The translations under genes and the position numbers were made by a program. From NCBI GenBank assembly GCA_030648705.1, contig JAUSHF010000007.1, forward strand, positions 1-14,972: a DNA stretch of 14,972 bases. The letters are read 5' to 3'. This stretch comes from a bacterium. Its GTDB lineage: Bacteria > Patescibacteriota > Minisyncoccia > Phycocordibacterales > PALSA-1337. The notes under the pieces are model-generated. The model saw only the letters and a list, made by a program, of their open reading frames with translations. It ran no database searches and was not told where the DNA came from. Positions 6,808 to 14,286 of this stretch are shown here, piece by piece; the first letter of the stretch is position 1, and each line of letters starts with the position of its first letter.

Positions 6808-8181
6808 ATGGAAAAAAAGGAAACAAAAATGGATTTGCTAGTATCACTTTGTAAGAGAAGGGGATTCATATATCAGGGTTCAGAAATCTACGGTGGTCTC
6901 GCCGGAACATGGGATTACGGACATCTCGGTGTGGCTTTGAAAAATAATATTAAAAATCTTTGGTGGAAGCGCTTCGTTCTTGACAGAGAAGATATGTATG
7001 GTATTGATGCGGCGATACTTATGAATCAAAAGGTCTGGAAAGCATCAGGTCATGTTGGTGGTTTCTCTGATCCACTCGTAGAGTGTAAGAAGTGTAAGAG
7101 ACGTTTTCGTGCAGATCACATAGAGGTCGGCAAGGATGGTGATGGTGGAAAAGGTGGAAAAGATTGTAAAAAAGTTTGTCCAGAATGTAGCGGTGAGCTC
7201 GGTCCAGAACGTCAGTTTAATATGATGTTTAAGACTCATGTCGGAGCTATGGAAGATGACACCTCCGTATCATATTTAAGACCTGAGACAGCACAGGGGA
7301 TGTTTGTGAATTTTAAAAATATTTTAGACAGCTTTCATCCCGAACTTCCTTTCGGTATGGCTCAGATCGGTAAAGCTTTTAGAAATGAGATTGCTCCTCG
7401 CGACTTCACTTTCCGCTGTCGTGAACTTGAACAAATGGAAATAGAATACTTTGTTAAACCTACGGAATGGGAAAAGTCTTTTGAACATTTTAAAGAACAG
7501 GTTCGTGAATATACTAAAGATATTGGTCTTACGCAAAGTAAAGTTTATGAACATGAAATACTTGCTGACGAACTTGCTCATTATTCTAAAAGAACTATAG
7601 ACTTTGAATTTGATTTCCCATTTGGTGAGAAGAAAGAACTTTACGGTTTAGCATACAGAACAGACTTTGACCTTAAAGCACATTCGACAGCTTCTGGTTC
7701 AGATCTTTCATATTATGATGAAGAGAAGAAAGAGAGATATATTCCACATTGTATAGAGCCATCATTTGGTCTCGACAGATCCGTACTCGCAGTTTTGTCT
7801 GATGCATATATCGAAGATGAGATCGGTGGCGAGAAGAGAGTGTATATGAAATTCGCCCCTAAAGTAGCGCCTATTAAAGTAGCAGTGTTTCCTTTACTTA
7901 AAAATAAGCCTCAGTTAGTAGAGAAAGCAAAAGAAATTTATCAGTCTCTTCGCAAGGAACTCAGTACCGAATTAGCTGGCGGAATTGCCTTTGATGATAA
8001 CGGAAATATTGGTAAGAGATATCGTAGACAAGATGAAGTCGGCACACCTCTATGTGTCACTATAGATTTTGAAACTGTAGAAAAAGACGCAGGTGTTACA
8101 GTGCGTTTCCGTGATACGGGTAAGCAGGAGAGGGTAGAGATAGCCAAGCTTAGAGAATATATTCTCAAGTATTTAGCCTAA
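6808..8181 (+). CDS. glyS: Glycyl-tRNA synthetase, single-chain homodimeric type
   Basis: This class II synthetase attaches glycine to tRNA-Gly. It is the alpha2 (eukaryote/Thermus-like) form rather than the alpha/beta form. Evidence in order: LCKRRGFIYQGSEIYGGLAG near the start with TWDYGHLGVALKNN; zinc-binding cysteines C93, C96, C120, C124 and C127 in the insertion; motif 2 in FRNEIAPRDFTFRCRELEQM (from F191); motif 3 as CIEPSFGLDR (315-324); and an anticodon-binding domain from about 350 (APIKVAVFPLLKNKP to the end). Its length of 457 residues is normal. The ATG at 6808 is used; the ATG at 6829 (MDLLVSLCKRRGF) is equally consistent with the family and would drop a 7-residue Lys-rich start. 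The 70 bases upstream are A-rich and carry no Shine-Dalgarno. The gene ends 22 bases from the convergent toxin gene, and I see no terminator between them. Confidence 0.96.
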   Translation: MEKKETKMDLLVSLCKRRGFIYQGSEIYGGLAGTWDYGHLGVALKNNIKNLWWKRFVLDREDMYGIDAAILMNQKVWKASGHVGGFSDPLVECKKCKRRFRADHIEVGKDGDGGKGGKDCKKVCPECSGELGPERQFNMMFKTHVGAMEDDTSVSYLRPETAQGMFVNFKNILDSFHPELPFGMAQIGKAFRNEIAPRDFTFRCRELEQMEIEYFVKPTEWEKSFEHFKEQVREYTKDIGLTQSKVYEHEILADELAHYSKRTIDFEFDFPFGEKKELYGLAYRTDFDLKAHSTASGSDLSYYDEEKKERYIPHCIEPSFGLDRSVLAVLSDAYIEDEIGGEKRVYMKFAPKVAPIKVAVFPLLKNKPQLVEKAKEIYQSLRKELSTELAGGIAFDDNGNIGKRYRRQDEVGTPLCVTIDFETVEKDAGVTVRFRDTGKQERVEIAKLREYILKYLA

Positions 8182-8203
8182 GCTCTTAAATTAATCCTGC
8201 TAG

Positions 8204-8464
8204 TTATTTATATATATCGTGGTCACCTAAGGCATGCAATAATACGTTGTTTTTATCTATGTACTCAAATACGATTCTTACTTTGTAGTTAATATAGAAA
8301 CTATATTTTTTTGCTAATCTACCATGTAATTTGTGGACTTTGAGCGTTTGGTGATTATTGATGTTTTTTAATAATTCTATTTTTTCTTTAATCTCAGTCT
8401 TTAAATTTTTATCTAGCTTATCATAGGCTCTAATAAAAAACGGAGTGTAATTTATCTTAAGCAT
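8204..8464 (-). CDS. RelE/YafQ-like type II toxin
   Basis: The 86-residue protein fits the RelE/ParE fold of ribosome-dependent mRNA interferases. It opens with INYTPFFIRAYDKLDKNLK (strand, then helix). The core LHGRLAKKYSFYINYKVRIVFEY is the usual G...YSxxxxxxxRIVFE block with R63. It ends LHALGDHDIYK, with H82, D83 and Y85 in the position of the C-terminal catalytic or conserved residues of the family. It is the second gene of a two-gene operon and its ATG overlaps the antitoxin end by 8 bases, so the two are translationally coupled. Length is normal and all core elements are kept, so it is probably active. Whether it is an RNase rather than a gyrase-directed ParE toxin is inferred from the HxxY-type end. 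Confidence 0.88.
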   Translation of the reverse strand: MLKINYTPFFIRAYDKLDKNLKTEIKEKIELLKNINNHQTLKVHKLHGRLAKKYSFYINYKVRIVFEYIDKNNVLLHALGDHDIYK

Positions 8465-8684
8465 TTCGGAATTTCTTTGCTAACTCGTCCAAATCACCAT
8501 AGAAAACTTTTCCCTCCTTGGCTTCTTGCTCTGATCGAAGTACAGCTTCGACAGCTTCGTCTTCTCGAAACTTATCTAAAGCTTTTCTTATAAGCTGAGC
8601 CTTATTGGCATAGTTTCCAACTCTAACTTCGTTTTCTATATATTCCACCATATTTGGTGGTAAGGGAACTGATATTGTGGTCAT
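8457..8684 (-). CDS. Ribbon-helix-helix (CopG/ParD-like) antitoxin
   Basis: This 75-residue protein starts at the ATG at 8684-8682. It has the RHH order: strand TTISVPLPP (2-10), helix NMVEYIENEVRVG (11-23), turn, then helix NKAQLIRKALDKFREDE (27-43). The acidic C-terminal tail EGKVFYGDLDELAKKF (57-72) is a typical toxin-wrapping segment. In such pairs the RHH dimer binds the operon promoter and represses it, and the tail neutralises the toxin. It comes first in the operon, overlaps the toxin gene by 8 bases, and has palindromic AT-rich DNA directly upstream. No Shine-Dalgarno is visible. Confidence 0.88.
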   Translation of the reverse strand: MTTISVPLPPNMVEYIENEVRVGNYANKAQLIRKALDKFREDEAVEAVLRSEQEAKEGKVFYGDLDELAKKFRNA

Positions 8685-8710
8685 GTTTTTATAGCTTAGA
8701 TTATTAAATG

Positions 8711-8759
8711 TATGATAATATAATATGATAATATCATATACCGATAATGGACGGTATAT
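8711..8759. promoter_or_regulatory. Operator-like repeats upstream of the toxin-antitoxin operon
   Basis: TATGATAATAT occurs at 8711-8721 and again at 8724-8734, a 13-base period. The second copy is part of a palindrome at 8724-8738 (TATGATA, A, TATCATA). An overlapping second inverted repeat has arms ATATACCG (8736-8743) and CGGTATAT (8752-8759) with 8 bases between. RHH antitoxins usually bind such short repeated sites, so autorepression is likely. The position between divergent genes means the same sites could influence the surface-protein promoter. Confidence 0.55.
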
Positions 8760-8783
8760 TGACAGATACGATATTTAGGTTTG

Positions 8784-8792
8784 TGCTATGAT
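8784..8792 (+). promoter_or_regulatory. Candidate extended -10 promoter for the large surface protein
   Basis: TGCTATGAT is a strong extended -10. A perfect TTGACA lies at 8759-8764, but the 22-base spacer is too long for a normal sigma-70 pair, so the extended -10 may act alone. Transcription would start near 8799, giving a leader of about 94 bases that contains the hairpin and T-run described next. Confidence 0.5.
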
Positions 8793-8807
8793 AGTAGTTT
8801 CCGGCGT

Positions 8808-8834
8808 CCATGTTGGCAATATGGTGGTTTTTTT
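8808..8834 (+). terminator. Hairpin plus T-run in the leader of the surface-protein gene
   Basis: CCATGTTGGCAATATGG (8808-8824) can fold into a 7-pair stem (one G-U pair) with a 3-base GGC loop. TGG and seven T (8828-8834) follow. This has the shape of an intrinsic terminator, though the stem is A/U-rich. It begins about 10 bases after the predicted transcription start and ends 58 bases before the CDS. It could stop read-through coming antisense through the toxin-antitoxin genes, act as an attenuator, or end a tiny RNA. Confidence 0.45.
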
Positions 8835-8892
8835 GTTTATGAGGTATTATTATTTATGAAAGAATAAAATTATAAATATAAAATAATTATAA

Positions 8893-11800
8893 ATGAATTT
8901 ATCTAAAAAGGTGGTTGCTATATGGATATCAATATTTTCTAGTATATTTTTCATAGTTATATCTACAATAATATGGAATAATGAAAGATTAGAAAATAGT
9001 CAATCAGCATCTGTATTTCTAGCTTCAGCATCACCTTCACCTTCTTTCTCTCCATCTCCTTCATCCTCACCAAGTCCCACCATAACTCCTACTCAGACTA
9101 TTGCCCCAAGCCCAACCCTGTCTCCAACAGCTACACCAACATACAGCTCAAGTCCGTCTAGCACACCAAGTCCAAGTCCTACTCCTCCTCAAACTCCATC
9201 ATCCTTGAAACCTGCATCAGTTCAAATTGCTCCTCCGCCTGCACTATCCGATTGTTATGCTTATAGCGCCACTAGCCAGTATTATCCAAATGGAAATTCA
9301 CAAACAACCACAATAGATTTAGGTGGTGGAAAATCGATAACTATTCCGAATCAAAATCCGCCATCTATATTGCAGAATATGGTTTTTTCGGCATCTTCCT
9401 TTGATTGTGCGGTAACATATTTTCCACAGTACAATGACAAGATCACATATAAATTTGTGACTCCAAGTGCTTTAATAGATTCAATTGGTCCACTGCTTCT
9501 TCTCTTAGATGATCCATCATTAGATTATGCAATCCTAGCATATAAGGTTTATCATGGTATTTCTGATATCGGTGGAAATGGAGCGACTAGAATACAAAAT
9601 GAGGACGCTATAATAAACAGCATTGCTTCGACTGACAAATTTAGAATCCGTCTTGGTAGTACGTATAGTGCAAATAATCCTTTATATGTTTCAGATATGA
9701 ATGTCACTGCGACTAATTGCGCGAAGATTGCGGGAAATGGGTTGACTAATATTATATTAATGAGAAGAAATAGTGATAACTCCAATTCGAGTATTAGTAA
9801 TTTCTTGTCGAAGGCATCGGATTTCATAGACAGTTTAAAAGTGAATGACCCTAATCTTCTGCTCAAGTATTCTTTTTATGTTGACCTTAAAAAACAGAAT
9901 CAGGATAACTTTTATCAATCCCAATCAAGTTGTAAGACAACTGCCTCTGAAGATAAATATATTTTTGTAGATACCAAGATTATAACCGTTAGTGGTGGCT
10001 TTACAGGGCAAAATAACAAAATATTCAGTTTTATAGACGATATCATTCCTGGTTCTGTTAGAATTCCTTATGGTATAAAAAGTGGAATTAAAATTATAAA
10101 AACGCTCAAGGAAAAAATTAACGAGCAACTTAATAAAGGGAATAGAGTATTAGTTTTAGGACATTCGCTAGGATCTGCTATAGCCTACAATGTGCAAAAA
10201 GAATTTCGCGGTAGAGGTGTATTAGGTATATACATTGATCCGCCTTATGCAACTGCTTTTCGTAAACTGCCGGTTTTTAATTGGGCATCATCTATTTGTA
10301 ATATTAATCAAGCAGTTTGCACTGATATAAATGGTTTAAGTATTGCGAATGATTCTAATAGTATAAAATGGACAGATGGTAAGCCATTTGGAATTTTAGG
10401 TTTTAATTATCGCACTCATGATCCGTTTGGTCGTGAAAATTTTGGAAATAATAGAACACATTTAGAGCAATTAGAACTATTTATAAAAGAAACGCTCATC
10501 TCTAATAGTAATGGTAATTACGGTTCGCTAGCGAGTGTCCCAGATACAGGTGTCGTAGTAGGAACAGCTCCAGTCGTCTTTAGCATTAAGTCGGATGGTA
10601 CTCTAGGTGCTCAAATTGTCCCAGGAAAGAGTTTAAAAATTATCGGCTCTGGTTTTGATTCAACTGGAAATGTTGTAACTATTGTTAATCCTATAGATCC
10701 AGAAATATATTATGAATTATATGACTTACCTTCCAATCAAGGAGAAATTAGCTTTACTTTCCCAAATTTTCCTAATATTCTCTCGGTGACCATTCCAGGT
10801 AATTACAATTTAATGGTAAATAGAAAGAATAGTGATTATAGTGCCCCTATAACTGTCACCATCGCTCCACCTTCTGCCCCTGCACCAACTATAAATTCAA
10901 TCAACAGGGGAAACTCGGCGAATACTTTTAATGTCTCTAGTTCAGACTTAACCCCAACAGGAAACTCTATCAGATTCACACCAGTTACCCCTAATAGTCC
11001 TAGCTCATTTATTCCTTCCAAATCAAATTTTTCTTTTGCTGATTTGTTTAAAAAGATATTTGTTTTGCCAATAGCTTATGCAGACACTCTCATATATAGT
11101 TGCCCGGCTAATTACACCTTAAGAGCAGATCACACTTGTTATAGAGCATCATATACTACAGATGTTCCAGCAAGTACCTACCCAGCGCTTATCACGGGCT
11201 GGTATTGCAGTGGTGGGGGGGCTCCTGGTCTTCGTGATATTTTTTCTGGTATACCACAATGCTCAGGTACATATACAGCGACTTGGTATAACGCTACCCC
11301 TGTGCACAGCTGTCCCTCTGGTGGCACGCTCTCCAATACAGGTAATTGTAATGTTCCAGCATCAACCATTACCACGCCTGCAAGCACTATTCTTGCAACA
11401 GTAACAACAATCGTCACACCGCCTGAAACACCCCTAGATAATTCTTATGAAATCAATGACATTCCAAGCAGTGATGGAAAGACATTAGAGTTTACCGTAC
11501 CCACTACCATTCCGAATGGAACATACAAAATATCTGTAGGCGCGTTTAACAGCCCATGGAATGACACCCCATATACTATTGTTGTCGCAAATGGAAATGC
11601 TACTCTACCACCACCTGTATTACCAAGACCCACCGTCACCCTCACAACTAATCTTTCTAATATATCATTAGGTAATCCCATAACTCTCTCATGGTCTTCC
11701 ACAAATGCTACTGCATGCGCTGGAACTATAACTATTGCTGGAAGCGGAGCATGGGCAGGGAACAACAAAGCAATTTCTGGAACATTATCTGTTACCCCAA

Positions 11801-12891
11801 CTACTGTTGGCAATAAAATATACAAACTCACTTGTACTGGCTCAGGCGGAACAAGCATTCCAGTTTCAGTTACGGTTGTAGTAGCGCCTGCTGTCACTCG
11901 TTGTGAAGTTTCCGTTGGAAGCTGTTCATTGTATCCCCAATATAGCAATCAGACATCAAATGACACATATGCTAACTCTGCCAGTAATCAAGCTCGCTGT
12001 TTACTGAGAGCCAATGATTGGACAACATATTGTGCCGGCAACACGACAGCCACCGCTAGATATTATTCTGGTCTAACTTTGAAAGGATTGGAAAATGTGT
12101 CCACTCCAGTGACAGGATTAACAGATTTAACAATGATTTCTGGAACCATTGTGCCTTTAACTAGAAATATATATAAAGGATCTGGACCTGCTTCAATCTA
12201 TACAGGTACGAATATGGTCTACACATTAAATTTTCTAACTAAACCTACAGTTGGAGATCAAACAATATTTATTCATTTTGTCGATTCCAAAGGGGTAACA
12301 AAGTTTAGTAGTTCAATCACTCCTTCACCAAGCACGTCAAATTGGTCGGGCACAGTTTCTGTCAAACAAACAATAAATATTCCAATAGATGCTCCGGCTG
12401 GAACATATAAGATAATGGTGGGATTATACAATGGCAATACTCGTCTTCCACTCACACGAGGTTCTGGAGTTACGGTTGATAATCAAACTAGATATCAGGT
12501 TGGAACGATTGTTGTGAGAAAGCCGTTGTCGGTGGTGTCCTGCACGCACACGACGGCTGGGCTTGATATAAATGTCGCAAGTCGCGCAAGAGTCGGATAC
12601 ACAGCCTATGGAAATTGGACTGCTGTTGTCAGTGGAGGAAATGGTGCTAATACTCTTTCATGGAAAGTTGGTGATGAGACTGATGGAGTTGTTAACAAGG
12701 TATTAAGAAGCAATGGACCCTCCTTCCTGATCTCCAATACTAGTTATAATGGCACAGCTATTACAAATCCTACTGGTGGTTATTTAAGAGTAGCTTATAA
12801 CACTGTAGGCCAAAAGAATGCGTCTGTTACTGTTACTTCTGATGGAAAAAATGTCACAACAGATTGTACACGGGTGACTGTAATACCATAA
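8893..12891 (+). CDS. Large surface protein with Ser/Pro/Thr stalk, alpha/beta-hydrolase and TIG/Ig-like domains
   Basis: The 1332-residue protein has an N-terminal membrane helix (about 6-28, VVAIWISIFSSIFFIVISTI) and a Ser/Pro/Thr-rich stalk (44-104). An alpha/beta-hydrolase segment lies at about 330-540, with the lipase elbow VLVLGHSLGSAIA (G423-H424-S425-L426-G427). D449 or D510 (in RTHDPFG) and H523 (in RTHLEQL) could complete a Ser-Asp-His triad. A TIG/IPT-like domain follows at about 560-665. A second TIG-like domain appears split by a Cys-rich segment (about 700-845) that starts with a signal-peptide-like stretch LFKKIFVLPIAYAD. After it come an Ig-like module (about 880-965, TLTTNLSNISLGNPITLSWS) and further beta modules with paired cysteines. 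A secreted or anchored esterase/lipase or adhesin is inferred; the substrate is unknown. The hydrolase most resembles class 3 lipase-type folds. The ATG at 8893 has no Shine-Dalgarno. Confidence 0.85.
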   Translation: MNLSKKVVAIWISIFSSIFFIVISTIIWNNERLENSQSASVFLASASPSPSFSPSPSSSPSPTITPTQTIAPSPTLSPTATPTYSSSPSSTPSPSPTPPQTPSSLKPASVQIAPPPALSDCYAYSATSQYYPNGNSQTTTIDLGGGKSITIPNQNPPSILQNMVFSASSFDCAVTYFPQYNDKITYKFVTPSALIDSIGPLLLLLDDPSLDYAILAYKVYHGISDIGGNGATRIQNEDAIINSIASTDKFRIRLGSTYSANNPLYVSDMNVTATNCAKIAGNGLTNIILMRRNSDNSNSSISNFLSKASDFIDSLKVNDPNLLLKYSFYVDLKKQNQDNFYQSQSSCKTTASEDKYIFVDTKIITVSGGFTGQNNKIFSFIDDIIPGSVRIPYGIKSGIKIIKTLKEKINEQLNKGNRVLVLGHSLGSAIAYNVQKEFRGRGVLGIYIDPPYATAFRKLPVFNWASSICNINQAVCTDINGLSIANDSNSIKWTDGKPFGILGFNYRTHDPFGRENFGNNRTHLEQLELFIKETLISNSNGNYGSLASVPDTGVVVGTAPVVFSIKSDGTLGAQIVPGKSLKIIGSGFDSTGNVVTIVNPIDPEIYYELYDLPSNQGEISFTFPNFPNILSVTIPGNYNLMVNRKNSDYSAPITVTIAPPSAPAPTINSINRGNSANTFNVSSSDLTPTGNSIRFTPVTPNSPSSFIPSKSNFSFADLFKKIFVLPIAYADTLIYSCPANYTLRADHTCYRASYTTDVPASTYPALITGWYCSGGGAPGLRDIFSGIPQCSGTYTATWYNATPVHSCPSGGTLSNTGNCNVPASTITTPASTILATVTTIVTPPETPLDNSYEINDIPSSDGKTLEFTVPTTIPNGTYKISVGAFNSPWNDTPYTIVVANGNATLPPPVLPRPTVTLTTNLSNISLGNPITLSWSSTNATACAGTITIAGSGAWAGNNKAISGTLSVTPTTVGNKIYKLTCTGSGGTSIPVSVTVVVAPAVTRCEVSVGSCSLYPQYSNQTSNDTYANSASNQARCLLRANDWTTYCAGNTTATARYYSGLTLKGLENVSTPVTGLTDLTMISGTIVPLTRNIYKGSGPASIYTGTNMVYTLNFLTKPTVGDQTIFIHFVDSKGVTKFSSSITPSPSTSNWSGTVSVKQTINIPIDAPAGTYKIMVGLYNGNTRLPLTRGSGVTVDNQTRYQVGTIVVRKPLSVVSCTHTTAGLDINVASRARVGYTAYGNWTAVVSGGNGANTLSWKVGDETDGVVNKVLRSNGPSFLISNTSYNGTAITNPTGGYLRVAYNTVGQKNASVTVTSDGKNVTTDCTRVTVIP
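9022..9204 (+). repeat. Low-complexity Ser/Pro/Thr stalk coding repeat
   Basis: Residues 44-104 of the surface protein consist almost wholly of Ser, Pro and Thr in SPSP-, TPT- and SPSS-type units. The encoding DNA is an imperfect repetition of tca/agt-cct/cca codons. Such stalks hold a catalytic domain away from the membrane or wall, and the DNA is prone to length change by slippage. Confidence 0.85.
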
Positions 12892-12909
12892 ATACATAAC
12901 GCCCTAGAT

Positions 12910-13095
12910 ATGAAGACGAAGAAATCTTTAATTATAAAAACAAATAAATCTACGAAATCTAGGGCTCAGTCAGTATTATATAAACCGTCAGCATATTTGA
13001 GAGAGGCTATTGCAGAAGGTGAAAAAGAATATAAGGAAGGAAAGACAAAGACTTATTCTAGCGTAGAAGAGATGATTAAGGCTTTAAAACTATAA
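12910..13095 (+). CDS. Antitoxin-like small protein without a partner
   Basis: This 61-residue basic protein starts at an ATG 18 bases after the surface-protein stop. Residues 1-20 are Lys/Ser-rich and probably disordered. Residues 24-61 (YKPSAYLREAIAEGEKEY, then GKTKTYSSVEEMIKALKL) have the form of antitoxin C-termini: an amphipathic helix, then G-K-x-x-x-Y-x-S-x-E-E and a final helix. The pattern is like the tail of the RHH antitoxin at 8457-8684 (GKVFYGDLDELAKKF), but there is no recognisable DNA-binding fold in front. No toxin gene lies next to it; the AI-2E permease follows 62 bases on. It may be an orphan antitoxin acting in trans or a remnant. The function is inferred from pattern only. 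Confidence 0.6.
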   Translation: MKTKKSLIIKTNKSTKSRAQSVLYKPSAYLREAIAEGEKEYKEGKTKTYSSVEEMIKALKL

Positions 13096-13119
13096 GTGAA
13101 GATACTTCCTTATTATTTT

Positions 13120-13147
13120 TTGTATTTTATCAATAAAGTGTTATCAT
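13120..13147 (+). promoter_or_regulatory. Candidate promoter for the AI-2E permease gene
   Basis: TTGTAT (13120-13125) and TATCAT (13142-13147) are separated by 16 bases in the 62-base gap after the small antitoxin-like gene. The leader would be only a few bases long. The region is AT-rich, so a chance match is quite possible. Confidence 0.3.
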
Positions 13148-13157
13148 AATAGTAAAT

Positions 13158-14249
13158 ATGGAAGCCCCAGAGAAAACATTTCATGTTTCTATATCCGCAG
13201 GAACGATAATAAAATCTATTATTATCGGTATTCTTATTTATACTGCTTTCATAATTAAAGACGTAGTACTCGTGTTAATCGCGGCTATAGTGGTAGCGTC
13301 TTCTGTAGAGCCTGCGATTCTTTGGTTTAAAAGATTTAAAGTCACCAGAGTTCCAGCTGCGATTTTGACCTATATTCTAATCGTATTGTCTATATTCGGT
13401 CTTTTAATATTTTTCATTCCTCACGTCTTAGATGAAGCTTCGTCATATCTCGATAAACTTCCACAGAATATGACTGTGAATGATCTCTGGAATCCTATCA
13501 AAGAAAACACTGTACTTAAAGATAGCAGTACTATACAGGGAATATCTTCTAATTTTTCCATTAAAGATTTAACCTCTGAGATAAAAAAAGTGGTGGCTGG
13601 GACAGGTGAAGGATTCTTAAAAACAGCAGGCGTAATATTCGGAGGCGCGCTTTCATTTATACTAATTATAGTTCTATCTTTTTATCTAGCAGTACAGGAA
13701 GATGGGGTGGGGAGTTTCCTTAGAGTTATCACTCCTTCAAAAGCTAGAAATTATGTAGTAGATTTGTGGCAAAGATCTCAGAAGAAAATCGCTTTCTGGA
13801 TGCAAGGTCAGCTACTCCTTGGTTTGCTAGTGGGAATAATGGTTTACCTCGGTTTGTCAGTACTGGGTATTCAGCATGCTTTACTACTCGCTACCGTAGC
13901 GGCATTATTCGAAATCATACCCGTCTTTGGCCCCATACTCTCTGCTATACCAGCAATACTTGTCGGAGCAGTAGACGGTGGTGCTAGTGGAATGCTCCTA
14001 GTAACAGGCTTATACGTGCTAATTCACCAATTCGAAAATCATCTCCTCTATCCTCTAGTAGTAAAGAAAATCGTTGGAATATCTCCAATAGCTGTGATAC
14101 TGGCTTTAGTAATAGGTGCAAAATTAGCCGGTTTCTTAGGCCTACTACTATCTGTGCCTGTGGCAGCGGTTATTATGGAACTTTATAGTGATATTGAAAA
14201 AAGGAGAAAGTCTGCTATCGATTTAGTAGAGGTCACGAAGCAGTTTTAA
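13158..14249 (+). CDS. AI-2E family (PerM/YdiK-like) membrane permease
   Basis: The 363-residue integral membrane protein has the layout of this family. Two hydrophobic helices lie at about 14-50 (IIIGILIYTAFIIKDVVLVL and on), a third at about 66-90 (AAILTYILIVLSIFGLLIFF), then a soluble loop with amphipathic helices (93-150). TM segments follow at about 153-180, 212-235 and 240-275, with two more before residue 345. Family marks are EIIPVFGPILSAIPAIL (E252-P255 onward) and HQFENHLLYPLVV (Q291, E293, N294). Members export AI-2 or act as Na+/H+ antiporters in different bacteria, so the substrate here is open. Length is typical. metG starts 37 bases after its stop, so co-transcription is likely. 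No Shine-Dalgarno is visible. Confidence 0.93.
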   Translation: MEAPEKTFHVSISAGTIIKSIIIGILIYTAFIIKDVVLVLIAAIVVASSVEPAILWFKRFKVTRVPAAILTYILIVLSIFGLLIFFIPHVLDEASSYLDKLPQNMTVNDLWNPIKENTVLKDSSTIQGISSNFSIKDLTSEIKKVVAGTGEGFLKTAGVIFGGALSFILIIVLSFYLAVQEDGVGSFLRVITPSKARNYVVDLWQRSQKKIAFWMQGQLLLGLLVGIMVYLGLSVLGIQHALLLATVAALFEIIPVFGPILSAIPAILVGAVDGGASGMLLVTGLYVLIHQFENHLLYPLVVKKIVGISPIAVILALVIGAKLAGFLGLLLSVPVAAVIMELYSDIEKRRKSAIDLVEVTKQF

Positions 14250-14286
14250 AAACCTGATGAAGATAGAATAAAAAAACAGACAGGCT

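Noticed and set aside
8182..8203. Bidirectional terminator between glyS and the convergent toxin gene
   Set aside because: The 22-base gap has no stem of useful length and no clear T-run on either strand.
8839..8859. Tiny frame MRYYYL in the surface-protein leader, which could suggest a tyrosine attenuation peptide
   Set aside because: It has only six codons, lies in A/T-rich DNA where TAT is common, and sits after rather than before the hairpin. There is no link to tyrosine metabolism.
11162..11404. Plus-strand open frame of 80 codons in another frame of the surface gene
   Set aside because: It overlaps the Cys-rich part of the large protein, has no start signal of its own, and shows no family features.
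11445..11948. Minus-strand open frame of 167 codons
   Set aside because: It lies wholly inside the surface-protein gene, whose frame is well supported by TIG/Ig-like domains. Its translation is a Val/Pro-rich mirror of that sequence with no domain.
13096..13121. Possible terminator after the small antitoxin-like gene (GAAG-ATA-CTTC followed by T-rich DNA)
   Set aside because: The stem has only four pairs and the T-run is interrupted, so it is too weak to call.
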